In this document: positions 23,364 to 35,635 of the stretch, one piece after another | Layout of the letters: every line of letters begins with the position of its first letter | How positions within the stretch are numbered: the first letter of the stretch is position 1 | NCBI GenBank assembly: GCA_016508695.1 | Contig: VNKQ01000010.1 | Coordinates: 1,761,938-1,825,937, forward strand | DNA from: Hyphodiscus hymeniophilus | Lineage: Eukaryota; Ascomycota; Leotiomycetes; Helotiales; Hyphodiscaceae | Direction: 5' to 3' | DNA: 64,000 nt | Made by a program: the position numbers and the translations under genes | The notes under the pieces: model-generated | The model's database searches: none | What the model saw: the letters and a program-made list of their open reading frames with translations, nothing else | What the model was told of the DNA's origin: nothing

Positions 23364-24546
23364 ATGCCGCACGCAGAGCAATTCAAGCATCTTCAGGTCA
23401 AGCCACTACATCCTACATTCGGAGCTGAGGTGTCTGGTGTCGATTTCTCTCAGCCTGTTCCAGAAGAAGTCTTTCAAGAGCTTCTCGCTGCAGCTACTCA
23501 AGTCAGTATAGTTTAACTGCGGTTACTGACATGAATGTCATGAATGGCATGAATCTAATTTGCGTTGCCACGAAATGCGACTCTTACTTTGCAATTATAC
23601 ACCTGTTCCTTGCATTATCCTTTCATTTATACTCAACGTAACGATGGTGCAATGACTGATTGATAGACCTTAGTATGCGGTTCTTGTGTTCCGTCATGCT
23701 AAATTGAACGATGAACTTCATATCCAATTCTCTGAAAGACTCGGGGAATTGGATGATGTTACCCCTCATATTCAGGCTGGGCGGCCATTCCGCTTCAAAT
23801 ACAAGGAGCTCTTCGATGTAGGCAACATCGAACAAGATGGTAGCCTGGTCAAGCCAGGGAGCCACAGATGGTATTACGGCCAGGTAGGCAATCTCACTGG
23901 AGATTAAATAATAAAGAAGGCTGTTAACGGTACGCGTTAGGGCAACAATCTATTCCACTGTGATTCGTCTTTCAACCCTCGACGAGCGGGTTTCTCACTT
24001 CTACGCGCGCATGAGATTCCTCCTCCAGGTCAAGGGGGTAATACCGACTTTGCCGACTTACGTGCCGCGTACGACGACCTCCCTGCGGATATGAAGAAAG
24101 CACTCAAAGAAAATGACTACATCTGCGACCACTCCCTGCTACATTCACGTAGAAAGGCAGCACCAGAATTTTTCGGCCATCTTGATCCCCAAACGGGTTA
24201 CTTCTCCCGACACAAGATTCTCCAGGTCCACGAGCGATCCGGACGCCCAGTGATCTACGTTGGCAACCACATGCATCACATCGAGGATGTGCCAGAAAAT
24301 GAAGGCGCGGAATTGATTTACAAGCTGCTAGAGCATACTTGTCAGGATAAGTATATCTTGTCGGTTGAATGGCAGAATCCAGGTGATTTGGTACTGTGGG
24401 ATAATACGGCGGTCATGCATCGGGCTCATGGAGGTATTTATGAGGGAAAGTACAGAAGGGATATGCGACGAACTACGGTCCATGACGACTCCAGCTATGC
24501 GTGGGGCCTGAATGAGAAGACAACTATGCGTGTTGGATTGCCGTAG
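23364..24546 (+). CDS. TauD/TfdA-family 2-oxoglutarate dioxygenase
   Basis: Fe(II)/2OG-dependent dioxygenase related to taurine and 2,4-D dioxygenases. Exons are 23364-23501, 23674-23883 and 23941-24546, giving 317 aa. The first intron (172 nt) is unusually long for this locus. The N-terminus HPTFGAEVSGVDFSQP is the family start. Iron ligands are the HxD of FHCDSSF and the distal His in MHRAHGG; the 2OG-binding Arg lies in RRDMRRTTV. FADLRAAYDDLP is also typical. All catalytic residues are present. The substrate is unknown: members release sulfite, phenols or other groups from small acids. Confidence 0.92.
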
Positions 24547-25085
24547 AGCGTAAGTAAGCTTTGGATCGGACCATGGATGGTGGTGGGGAGGATGAGTGAA
24601 ATATTGCAGATAGTCAACAGTCGTCGGATCGAATCGTTGGAAAGCATTGGATATAGGAGAAAACACTACAACCTTTGTTTCAAATCTGTGGAAGTCGGAG
24701 TTGGTTCATTTCGCGTAATTTCTGTTTGTACGGTCTCTCAGGAAATGTCTATGATGTATCATATAGCTCGAACAGCGGAGTCTCTCATTAACCGTATATA
24801 TTATGTTGTCACCACTCTTGAAGAACTTATTTTTTGGCTTTCGTTTCTAAACGCCTTCGGAAATGACGTATACCTATCCCCTGTCAAGCGGTGATGAGAT
24901 GCTGAGTTTCTTCTTCGTTTTTCGATTTCCAAATATTACTATTCAGGAAAAATGCAATCTTGAGGATCAATGGAAAACAAGTTAGTGACGTGTCTAGTTC
25001 AATATAATGCGCATTTGATATATAACCGAAACGACATCTAATCTGTTACACCCAGGCACCTGCCATTAGAATCTAGTTTACTTTG
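24547..25085. other. Convergent intergenic spacer
   Basis: Between the 3' ends of the TauD-type and ThDP-enzyme genes. A 105-codon plus frame (24577-24894) shows no domain. Nothing else is recognised. Confidence 0.4.
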
Positions 25086-26959
25086 CTACTTCTGTTTCAT
25101 GCTGCTCCCTTTAGGATCCCAATTCTTTCCGTAATCATAAGGCATGACTCTTATATCAACCACAACTGATTCCCCCTCCTTCACCATCTTCGCAGCCTTT
25201 TCTAAGATACCTTTCAGCGTACTCCTGCTCCTCACTTGACCACCAAGCACCTTCATGCCTAACCCCTCTGAGATCTTCCCGATGTCCGGTAGAGGGTCAT
25301 CCAACCTCATGCCAATCCACTTATTCTCTACAGGCCTTGCTCTCGTATTTGCAACACGCTCCTGGTGCATCTCGTCGTTGAAGAAGCTGGCGTTGTTGGC
25401 AACGATTACCAGAACGGGAATCCTATATCTAGCGGCGGTCCATAAAGCGGTGCAGCCCATAAGATAGTCCCCGTCACCAAGAATCGCAACTGGTACAAGA
25501 GGAGAGTCCTTCAGCGCCAATGCAGATCCAACGGCCTGGCCAGGTCCAGAGCCGATACCTGCTCCTCCATCCATGCCCAGATAAGCGAGAGGGTGATTGA
25601 CAAGTAGATCCAACCCACGAAAGCTCAAGGGAAGGCGGATGATGCACATATTTTCTGGCTTGATGGTTGTATACAATGCTGCAGCAAGATCGCCCTGATA
25701 TATATCCTCTCCATCAAGTTTAAACTCTTTCAAGGACGAGGATGGTTCCGTGACTGGCCAGGTTGAGTTAGGGAACCCTGACAGCTTGGTAGATGAGAGA
25801 TGTTCAACAAGATCGGTGATAAACTTGTCGGGGTCTGCGATGATGCTGATATCTGCTGGTGGTGTTTCGAAGTGATCTTTCGACCAGCCGTTGTGGAGCA
25901 TTGTATCGAGCGTGATCTCAATGGTTTTGGCATTTGGTTCACTAGCATCAGCTGCCGTGAAGAAGCCTGCCAAATCAACCCAATCAAATGAAATGATTAG
26001 ATCTGCTTCCTTGATCAATTTTAATCCTTCCGGCGCCAGGAAAAGACCTGGAGGGGATGGATGGAGTCTATGTGTTGTTGGGAACGATCCTGGTTGCTTC
26101 ATATCGGCTGAAGGAGCAAGTCAGCTCACGTAGTAGGCAATAAGTCAGGGATTAACATACTTAAAACTTTAGCATCGAACATCTCCGCCAGCTTGATTCT
26201 CTCATCCCAGCCTGTCTGCGTTCGATCCAATCTCCCAAACATAAATAACGCCTTCTTCGAACGTTTTAAAGCTTCGGCCACTTTCTTAACGTCACCCTGG
26301 CTTGCACCCGCGGATTGTTGAGTCAAGTACCTCTCAGTATCCGGCCACTTTACATCTTTCGCATCATATTTCGCTTCTTGTAGGCCTACATCCAGAACAA
26401 CATATGTAGGGGCACAAGGCTTGACCGAGGTCACGGCCGTTGCCTTAATGATGCTTCTGATGGCTGAATTGACACTCGCAGGCTGGTCATCCCATTTAAT
26501 GTAATTTCTGACTATCGCCGCTTGATCAATGGAAGTATGTGTTGAGTCAATCCAAGGTCTCCGCTTCGTGGTGTCCAGTGGCCCCGTAGCACCCAGGATC
26601 AACATCGGGACCCGATCAATAAAAGCATTAAAGATCGCCATGGTCGCGTGCATCAGGCCGACATTGGCGTGGAGACCTGTCGCCAGCGGACGTCCTGTAA
26701 CCTTTGCGTATCCATGGGCGATTGCAATGGAGTGTTCTTCGTGAAGACAAATGACCATTTCCGGCGCCGCATTGCCATTGAGATTCACAAGACTATCATG
26801 AAGGCCACGGTAAGATGATCCAGGGACCATTACAATATATGGAATATGAAGTTTGGCAAACTGCTGAGCTATGTAGTCCGAACCCCATCCTGCCGTGGGA
26901 GATGAATCACCATTCGGGAAGTTGGGAACATCATCCGAGAGACGAGCAGCAGGAGGCAT
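25086..26959 (-). CDS. Thiamine-diphosphate-dependent decarboxylase/lyase
   Basis: Two-exon gene (26959-26161 and 26107-25086; 53-nt intron), 606 aa. The three-domain layout of the acetolactate synthase/benzoylformate decarboxylase superfamily is readable. The N-terminal PYR domain carries the cofactor-activating Glu in CLHEEHSIAIAHGYA. A central domain follows. The C-terminal PP domain has the metal/ThDP motif GDGDYLMG...VANN. ATG at 26959 is the first in frame. No organellar presequence is obvious, and the divergence from biosynthetic acetolactate synthase suggests a catabolic decarboxylase. With the FMN hydroxyacid enzyme 5 kb away it could act on the resulting 2-oxoacid; this is inference. 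Confidence 0.88.
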
Positions 26960-27912
26960 CTTGGTCAACGAAGAGGATGTTTAAAATCAAGAGGAATTTC
27001 CACAGTTCTTGCTTCAATTATTTTTGAAAGCAACAAAAACAATTCCAGATATTGATTTTAAGCTTTGGGGAAGTGGGGGGAGGTCAGCTAAGGTAGACTT
27101 GGTTAGTGAGAAAGACCCGTGATATGAGTACCTCCCGCTGTCACATGAATGTAACAAGCGGATCAGTGTGAATAATACGGAGTAGCCCGTGGATAGAATT
27201 CGATTTCCATCAGATAGACTTGGGGTTACTCCAAGTGCGACTGGAAAAAGAGGGGTTGGTAAAGTAGGGGCAGCTAGTCTCGACCACTACAGTAGTGGTG
27301 TTCCCCAGTACCCCGCATCCAATGTTCACTGGGGTGGTTTGGGGAAAACTGGGGCGCCAATTCTGCGGCGAAAAATGCTCAACCAAGAAAAGAATGTAGG
27401 CTCCAAATTGGAGTATATTTTGAATCTTCGTGGCTTGAAATGTCTATCTGATTGGATTCTTCCCCGCGCGCCTGGATCTCAGCCAAGCCCCTAATCCATA
27501 GACGGCTGTAGGTACTCTTAGGTACTCTATCATGGTCGTCGAAAGCTTGTTTCTCCGCCTGTTCCCTGGGACAAGTCCACTGTGTCCACTGTGTCCTGGA
27601 TTCCCAAGTCCATGGTGTGCTGCCATCCAGCCGCCCTCCCCCCTCTTTTTATTGCTTACTTACCCCTTCAACTTTGCTCTCTATTCGCCTACTAGTGGTT
27701 TATCCCTGCTTCATGTGTCTTAATCCAGTCATTCATCCCATGGGGCATTGCTCAACAGTAACCTAACCCCCCCAGATCCAGATTTATATTCAATGAAGAG
27801 GCACCCCAAGACATACATACACACATATACACACACAACGAACCCATCGTAACAGTGTGGAAAATCTGTCATAAAACCTACGTCGACAGAAAATCGTCAA
27901 AGAGTGTTTACA
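26960..27912. promoter_or_regulatory. Divergent upstream region, ThDP enzyme / MFS carrier
   Basis: A 0.95-kb region between two divergent start codons, consistent with co-regulation. It contains G-rich repeats of the form ACTGGGG at about 27318-27353 and CT-rich tracts at about 27630-27650. No gene is recognised. Confidence 0.4.
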
Positions 27913-29724
27913 ATGAGTTCTCTTCACAATGTTCAGGACGAGAAGGATTTGCAGGACAGTGTTCATCTCGAGGAACGAGATGATAACGAAAGTGCGCTTA
28001 CTCCGGACCAAGTGGACTTCAAAAATGCAGAGGCTCGAGTGCTGAGGAAACTCGATCTCTTCATCACACCCGTGATGTTGATGCTACAGTTGATCAGCTA
28101 TCTGGACCGTGGAAATATTGGCTTTGCCGCTACACAAGGGATGTCGAAGGACATCGGTTTGAAAGGCAATCAGTTGAATGTAAGTTCTCCATCTACTCCA
28201 GGTATAGAGTTGTGACTGATCAGGATACTAGATTGCTGTCTCCATCTTCTATCTCTTCTACATCTTGGCTGAGGTGAGTGACGGATCTACATCGTCTGGC
28301 ACTTGTCCCTGACATCTCTGCAGTTTCCGACTACCCTTTTTGTCAAGAGAGTACAGTTTCATATCGCAATCCCTGTTCTGGCCGCTTGTTGGGGTATCAT
28401 CTGTCTCTGTACGGGGTTTATACAGAACTTCGCTGGTCTCGTCGTCTGCAGACTCATGCTCGGTATTTTCGAAGGTTGTCTATTCCCGTCGATGACACTG
28501 CTCTTGCTCAACTGGTACAAACGCGAGGAAGTTGCCACCCGCATCTCCTTTCTTTACAGTAAGTCTCATCTCTTCAGTCTCTGTGCTTTCTGCATTATTA
28601 ACAACTCTATCAGTCGGATCCGCTCTCTCGGGCGCCTTCGGAGGCTTGATTGCTTTTGGAATCCTTTATATGAATGGGGTAGCCGGTTATGAAGGCTGGC
28701 GATGGTAAGTCTTGGACTGATTATCGATGATTGTCTCATGGTTTGGTCACTTACTTGGAACCCATAGGCTCTATATCATTGAAGGCCTCCTCACAATAGT
28801 CTTTTCTGTAGGCTGCTATTGCGCCATTCCCAGTTCTTACAATACGGCTTACTTCCTTACCACGGAAGATAAGGCCATAATGAAGCGACGAGCTGAGCAA
28901 ATGGAAGCATACAGCGGTGGAACCGGTAAGTACACGAGGAAAGACATGAAGAATGCCGCAGTAGACATGAAAACGTGGCTGCACGGTTTCATCCAGATCT
29001 TCTGTTCCACTATGATCTATGGTAAGTAGCCGACACCCGCGACTGCAAAATAACCACATTTTTAACAAATTTATTGCTAGGATTCGGCACTTTCCTCCCT
29101 GTCATCATTCATAGTGGCTTCCATTACTCTACGAAGCAAGCACAATATTTAGTTATTCCAGGTATGTTACCAGATCTTCCTTCTCCGTAGTTTTCGTTGA
29201 CTAATCGCGTGGCAGTCAACATCGTCGGCGCTATTTGTTATGGCACTGGAGCCATTCTCGCCGACAAATACAAGGCACGCTTCATTTCCATCATTGTCAT
29301 GGCTCCTCTTGGAGTGATTGGCTACGCCATCCTTCTCTCCCCGCAGAAACCTGCCATCTGGTACTTTGCGACCTACCTCGTCAGCGCCTCCTGCTACATC
29401 ATTACTGGTACGAACATCGCCTGGCATGGTATGAACACTGCTCCTGATGGCAAACGAGCCGCTGCTATGGGTATCCATCTTGGACTGGCGAACATTGGTG
29501 GCATCATCGCAGGACAGATATATAAGACTACTAGCGCGCCTCGATACCTTCTAGGCCACGGTTGGACTTTGGCGTCGATTGGCACTGCTTTCATCGGTTG
29601 GTGGGTGCTGTACTTCATCTATAAGAGAAGAGAGGCGGAGAAGGATCGTATGATTGCGGAACATACAGTTGTACCCGCGGAGGAGTGGACAGATCGGGCA
29701 CCAGACTTTAGATATCAATTCTAA
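27913..29724 (+). CDS. MFS anion/vitamin carrier, DAL5 (allantoate permease) family
   Basis: Seven exons: 27913-28179, 28232-28273, 28324-28558, 28614-28704, 28768-29021, 29081-29161 and 29216-29724; the introns are 50-63 nt and the product is 492 aa. The family N-terminus is clear: a charged leader, then RVLRKLDLFITPVMLMLQ, SYLDRGNIGFA and the loop GMSKDIGLKGNQLN. Further along are RLMLGIFEGCLFPSM, YEGWRWLYIIEG and the C-terminal GTNIAWHGMNTAPDGKRAAA. The DAL5/ACS group imports small organic anions (allantoate, nicotinate, tartrate and others). Its position beside a decarboxylase and a regulator suggests uptake of the substrate of a local catabolic route; this is inference. Confidence 0.92.
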
Positions 29725-30178
29725 TCTGGTGGATCGAAGTCGTTACTTTGAGGAATTTAGTAGCAGATTGCCCGTTAATTGGAAGGATTTTATTGCGAAT
29801 TCGTCGTTGTTAAAACAGCTTAGTGGTATCTAGTAATATCGATTATGATATCTCATAAAAGTTCTTATGATCTTCCTATCTATGGAGTGTATACATGCAT
29901 ACGCTTCGCAGGAAGTCGCTATTTTACTGCTGGTGCTTGAGCACTGGACTCTCGTTCTTTGAAATTCAATGGTCGTGAGATTGTACATGATCTAGCAATA
30001 TTAATCTTTTTTAGTTGATGGACAAAGGGCTTGGGAAATTAGTGATTGGACGTCTACATAACATTAGCTGCTCTAGAATGAGATTATAGGATTTGAGTTC
30101 GATTACTGTCTTATATTTCATGACGTGGAAATATGTTTATGGTATAAAGTAGGTAGCATCCTAAGCAGGGCCTAGGAA
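29725..30178. other. Convergent intergenic spacer
   Basis: AT-rich 3' flank shared by the MFS carrier and the regulator gene. Nothing recognised. Confidence 0.4.
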
Positions 30179-32749
30179 TCAAGACTCCAACATATTGGCA
30201 TAAACCTCCAAAGATCTCCCAATTAAATTCACCATCTCCCAAATATCGTCTGCTCGGAAAAGTCTGGCCCAAACCCGCACTACAATGGTGCTTAGTTGCT
30301 TATTATCCCGTAGTAGATCTGTCGATGGAGCCGCGTACTCTGTCTCTGCTACCATTTCAATCACAAATCCGAGTAGTTTGCGCTCTGCCTCTGTTAAAGG
30401 TGGCATTAGATTGGGATGTGTAACGGATTCTAGCCATTTCGTGAGGAGCAGTGAGCATTCCAAGGAGCACAGAGCGTGTTGGATAGACCAAAATAACCGG
30501 GTGTGTGCTATAGAGTTGATCCCTAACTTGATAGGTATACTGAGCGCGTGGGCGCAATGGAGTGCAGCTCTCGTCATCCTCTTACTACGCTGAACGGGAG
30601 GACTCATCCAGATCGATGTTGCAATCTCTGTGGGATTGCAGCTCCAAAGGGAACAGATGGGACCAGTATCGATGTTGATGCGGATGTAAGCTAATCGCAA
30701 AAGTGCCGTTGAGTTGAAGGAGAGTGGCCCATGAGGGCTCAATGGATTGACGGACGATTCGGGGTTGAATTCCCAGCTATATTGCCAAGACTTAAGGGCA
30801 TGTTCGAGTGCTGCCACATCTGTAGAACGAAGATGCCCCGTATCTTTATTTGACTCCACTGAGTGACTTCGGCGTAACTCCTGAGTCAGCCAGATATGTT
30901 GAATCAGTGCATGGATCAGTATGTAACTTCCAAGGGACGAAAATCTCTGGCTAACAGCGGAATCAGTTCCTTCACCCTTGAAAAGGCTAGAGAATGCGCT
31001 CAGAAACTTCTGCTCCGGTCTCCGAGATCCTCGTGCCTCTCGCCATGCGCGAGCATCCTGCGCTTTCCATTCCGATTCTTTGCACGGAAGTTCCATATCG
31101 ATCTTGCCGCTCAGAATCATGGGCGGGATATCGAAAACAATAGAGTGCAAGTTAAAGAAGCAGAAGACTATGAACTTTGTCCGCTTCTTTCCCTCGTATT
31201 CGATCCAGTCCTCCCAAGGGAGATTATCAGGGATTGGTTCAGTTTTCAATCCTTCGTCACGCATGAGAGTCTCCAGCAAACTCCGGATTGCTGGAGCTTC
31301 TCTAGCGGGGGGCCGCCATTTGAACCATGTGGCCATTGCCATCAAGACTAGTAATGCTTGCGCTGTCTCGATAGGCCTCTCGCTAATTTCATCGATGTCT
31401 TCCATAGGTTCTATATAGCTAGCCCTTCGTGGTTCCCCGACTATGGGATTTACGTACTGGCCATTTGGGCTCTCCTTGTTGAATGAGTCCGAAGAATTAA
31501 CAGCAGTCTTCTCGTCTCTTCTGCTAATCCGCTCTATGCATATAGCTTTGGCTACCTTGAATATTTGGAGACCATTGTCTGGTTCTCTACAATACTGCGC
31601 TCCGATCGCAGCCATCGCCAGCGTCAATTCAACGGACGCGGTCTCGACTGACATGGTTGGAATATGAAGGAATGGAAGGTGCTCGTGGAAGCCGTGGATG
31701 AATCCCGCGATATATCTAGAAAGGGCATGCCTAGACACAAGCTTGAAACCAGCCGGGACGACGTTGGAGAAGGCTGCCAATTTGGCCACCACTGCCTCTC
31801 GAGACTCGACAGAGATGTTGGTCAAAATTAAAGACCTTCGAGGGGGCGAGGAATCGTTTGCAAGATGGTCTTCGGGTTGCAAAGAGGGCAGACGGGATCC
31901 AAATTGCGTGAGAGAGTCATGCGACGTTTGCGTTCCACTGCTCTCTTGGAGGTCTTGCTGTTGAGTGCCAGTGATGAATGCAGAGGGCAAATTCATCATT
32001 GGGTCTCCTGAGAAGTAGGGGAATGGTTGCTCGAAATGAACGCAATCAGAAAACTGATACATTGGCAGAGCGAAATCGTCGAGGATAGAGGAAAATTCAC
32101 CGTTATTCGAAGCTCCCATCCAAGACTCGTCAACTGAAGCATCTATCATGAGGTTGGAATTTGCCGTAGCAATAGCGACGCCACTTGGCGTTCCCTCCCA
32201 TCCATCCGTATTTGGTGGCGATCCAAGATTAAGAGAGACGCCGTTATTCGATATCGTGTAGGATGCAGACAACTCTTCGTATGCCTGGCTGTGTGGCGAC
32301 GGGGTCGTCTTTGTATGGTGAGCTGGCACGATCCCATAATTTGTGTTGGTATTTTGAACTGCTATGCAATCAGACTCTTTCGAGCGGTCAGAGACATGTG
32401 ATATTGATGAAGGCGAAGGCGGCGTATGGATGATCTCGGCGGCTGTGGTATGGTATAATCGATCGTGACGAACCAACAGGTCCCTAGGCACTATTAAGAG
32501 GCTAGGTTGTCATGAGGAGAGAGAGAATCACCTTCGAGTAAAGCCTTGTGAGCAAACTAAACAGCTATAAGGCTTCTCCTTGGTATCTAGACACCCAGCC
32601 GTTGTTAGATGTCACGGCGAAGTGCGCGAAATTATGATTATGATTGACCTACGAGATCTCTCATGTCGCGACAGATGCTCTCGTCTGACGAAGCGCCTTT
32701 CACAGCGCTGACACTGGAACTTCTTCGAAGCGTCGAGGTTCGAAATCAT
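30179..32749 (-). CDS. C2H2 zinc-finger transcription factor with fungal regulatory domain
   Basis: Nuclear regulator of 818 aa. Exons are 32749-32653, 32586-32532 and 32483-30179. Finger 1 is CQRCERRFVRREHLSRH and finger 2 CLVCSQGFTRRDLLVRH, joined by the linker HTKEKPYS; the second finger is split by an intron, which hides it from simple frame scanning. A long Ser/Pro-rich region follows, then a fungal-specific (PF04082-like) middle domain from about residue 300 (FIHGFHEHLPFLHIPTM, TLAMAAIGAQYC). The architecture matches C2H2 activators of fungal catabolic clusters. As the only intact regulator among the 21-38 kb genes, it is a candidate cluster regulator. Confidence 0.9.
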
Positions 32750-33286
32750 CTTCGAAGACTTGGAGAAAAGAGCTTCTAAACGCCGTCGGGTATTCGTACA
32801 AGCAAGTTTGGACCGCGAGAAGTGAACTCGGTTGGAGCTAGAAGTGTGTGCGTCCCTTCATGTGAGATGAAGCTGTGAGAAGAAGGGGTGCATGCAAGTG
32901 CGGGGTGCATTCCTGGTGCCGGGGTATGGGGATTGAGCTAGTCATGTGATATGGTACTTAGATACCTTACCCAGGTAGGTAGGTGGGGAGGCAGGCAGGT
33001 AGGAAGTATCTTTAATATCTTTCACATCATCATGCTCTAGGATGGACACAATGGCTGTTTTTAACGACTAGATCAGCCTATTTGTCGATTATGTGGACTG
33101 TCAATATGCATTATCCCTCAGTCACGTGAGCAGTAATGGGTACGGATTACATTTGAAGCTTTCTGAATTTGTTTCATCCATAATCTGAATTGATATATAG
33201 AAATTGAACGAATAAGATTAAGGTCTATTCCTGCCATCTGTCTTCTCCAACCCGTGTCGTGTCCCTTTACGGCACCGCACACGTAT
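32750..33286. other. Upstream region of the C2H2 regulator
   Basis: Probable promoter of the regulator and 3' flank of the CMD gene. A run of GGTAGGTAGG/GGCAGGCAGG-type short repeats lies at about 32970-33005. No gene recognised. Confidence 0.4.
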
Positions 33287-33712
33287 TTATGGCTTGTATT
33301 CTCCATTTGCAATCATCTCATTAATGATCCTCTCTGCAATCTTGAATCCTTCGAGCCCAGCCGGCATTCCGCAATACACTGAGACCTGTAGAATGGCCTC
33401 TCGGACCTCGATTGGGGTGCATCCGTTCCTGATCGCTCCGCGGACGTGATTGCCCAACTCAGGGCCACGATTGAGGGCGCAGAGCATGCCAATGTTTATC
33501 AGACTTCGCTGTTTGTACTCGAGGCCCGGTCGTGTCCATACGGAGCCCCAGCAGAACTCGGTGACAAGTTGTTGCATTGGCTTCGCAAAGTCGCTGGAGC
33601 CGCCTGCGAGGGCCTTGTCTACGTATGCATCTCCTACCACCTCACGTCGGGTCTTCAGACCCAGGTCGAAAAGTTTGGCATGAACCTCGGCGAGTTCGTC
33701 GGTGGGAGACAT
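33287..33712 (-). CDS. Carboxymuconolactone-decarboxylase-like protein (CMD/AhpD fold)
   Basis: Intronless, 141 aa, a normal length for single-domain CMD proteins. The helical core reads FCWGSVWTRPGL, KQRSLINIGMLCALNR, ELGNHVRGAIRNGCTPIEVR and EAILQVSVYCGMPAG, very close to gamma-carboxymuconolactone decarboxylase of the beta-ketoadipate pathway. The conserved His in GNHVRGA is kept. The AhpD CxxC pair is absent, which argues for decarboxylase-type rather than peroxidase-reductase function. It is divergent from the hydroxyisobutyrate-type dehydrogenase gene. Confidence 0.9.
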   Translation of the reverse strand: MSPTDELAEVHAKLFDLGLKTRREVVGDAYVDKALAGGSSDFAKPMQQLVTEFCWGSVWTRPGLEYKQRSLINIGMLCALNRGPELGNHVRGAIRNGCTPIEVREAILQVSVYCGMPAGLEGFKIAERIINEMIANGEYKP

Positions 33713-34172
33713 GGTGGGTAGAGTAGTGTTTTGTTTGCGGGGTTTCGTTTATGGGATTTCGTTTATTCGTTGCTTGGCCGTTCGCAGGCTTGTACTCGAG
33801 TAGAGGAATTGGTTTGCGAGTGAGAGAGGCTCTATTGTACGACAAACTTGAAATCTTGAATGGGTTCGAAGCTTACGGTAAGCTCTACAAATACTAGCAC
33901 AGCTGAACAGCTGTACCTCAGTGCTTTTATTCATGACAAGCTCCGGTTCAGGAGAGTTTGGTCAGGAACGAATCAACAACAAAAGTGGTGCTGCGGGGCT
34001 GACGAGGAGACCCCGAATTGGGGGGAGCTTCAACCCCACATTCAGTCACGAGTGGACATTCACATGATCATAAGATAGTTGCATGATAAGAATGATGTAG
34101 TTACCTGATGCCTGTGCTATGCTATGCTACTCCCTTCCTGTATAATTTCACATTGATTGATTGTTACTGACC
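33713..34172. promoter_or_regulatory. Divergent upstream region, CMD / HIBADH-type gene
   Basis: A 460-bp shared upstream region of two divergent genes. GGGG/CCCC-rich short motifs occur near 33995-34045. No gene recognised. Confidence 0.4.
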
Positions 34173-35253
34173 ATGGGTTCAAACACTGAGTACGCGGACA
34201 TTCCCAAGGCCGTTTATGGCTTCATTGGTGAGTCCTAAACTTGGGAAATCCCAGTTGATCAGATACTGGCGGGGCTTGAGACTGATCTTCTGATTTCTAG
34301 GCCTCGGAAATATGGGATTTCACATGGCAACAAATCTTGCGGCCAAACTCCCTCCTGGCGCTTCTTTGGTGGTATGCGAAATTGTCACCAGCACTCGAGA
34401 TCGCTTTGTATCATCAACGAAAGGTCCAATTAGTGTTGCTGAAAATCCAAGAGAGATTGCAGAAAAATGCGTAAGTAGATTCTACGACGGCGGAGTTTAG
34501 GTTTTAACTCAGAGGATGTAGGATATCATCATTACCATGCTCCCAGTTGGAAAGCATGTCAAAGAAGTGTTCTGCAATAAGACGTCAGGCCTCCTCTCAG
34601 CAGCCAAGAGAGCTGATGGCATTTTGTTCATCGAGTGTAGTACAATTGATGTACCAACATCACAGGAAGTGGGAAAAGCAGTAGAAGCGTCCGGTCTAGG
34701 CAGATTTGCAGACGCTCCTGTGTCCGGTGGACCCACGGGTGCAAAAGCGTCTACCCTAACATTCATGTGTGGCGGCCCAGACGAAACTCTCGCCGAGATC
34801 AAACCCATCGTTCTGACGATGGGTAAAACATTCTACAACTGTGGAGGACCAGGAGCGGGGTTGATGACGAAGCAGATAAATAACTACTTGTCTGGAATAT
34901 GCATGCTGGGCACTGCTGAGGCCATGAATCTGGGCATACGGTGCGGCCTTGATCCAAAGGTTCTGGCTGGTGTCATCAACGCGAGCACGGGAAGATCGTA
35001 CAATAGTATAGACCAGAATCCTGTAAAGGGTATAAGCCCGAACTCCAGCGCAAATAATGACTTCGAGGGCGGATTTGATATCGGCCTCTGCGTTGGGGTA
35101 TTGCGAATGGCTGTCGATTTGGGCAAGCAAACAGGCACGAACTTGCCTCTGTCCGATGGACTTGTGGGAACGTATACGGCTGCAAGTCAAGATCCAAGAT
35201 GTGTTGGAAAGGATTGCAGATCTGTTTACAAGTTTGTGGCAGATTTAGAATAA
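34173..35253 (+). CDS. 3-hydroxyisobutyrate-dehydrogenase-family enzyme
   Basis: NAD(P)-dependent beta-hydroxyacid dehydrogenase, 318 aa. Exons are 34173-34227, 34301-34470 and 34522-35253. The dinucleotide-binding glycines are split by intron 1 and restored on splicing as GFIGLGNMGFHMA. The substrate loop DAPVSGGPTGA and the catalytic Lys in GLMTKQINNYL are both present. No mitochondrial presequence is visible, unlike the valine-pathway enzyme, so the substrate may be a different short beta-hydroxyacid such as tartronate semialdehyde, glyoxylate or succinic semialdehyde derivatives. Confidence 0.92.
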
Positions 35254-35635
35254 CCTCGGATTAGTTCGATGCACGTTGGTCGCTTAATTTGGAATAAATA
35301 AATGTACATTTCATCGTCATTAGTTGCTGGCAAAGAGGGACGTAAGTCAAAGTTAACATCGATGAATAGTAATTATCATCGGGTGTGCGTACGCCGTGGC
35401 GATGAAAGTGATTGTTCTTGACTGGCAAATAGCCTAGAGGCCTGACGATCCGAGCATTCCCCTGACCTTAACGCCCAAAATTGGGGAATTTGGGGAAGTG
35501 TAGATTATTAGTGGGCCGCTTGCCAATGCCCCACTACGAGGAGTACCCCATCTCTCGAATGCATTTGTCTGCTTCGAAGTTACAAAAGCTAGGAAGCTTT
35601 GTAGCTTTTCTCAATTCCTCAAAGTTTCTGACAAA
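35254..35635. other. Intergenic, upstream of MBL-fold gene
   Basis: Tandem plus-strand genes are separated by 382 bp. Probable promoter of the downstream gene. No other feature recognised. Confidence 0.4.
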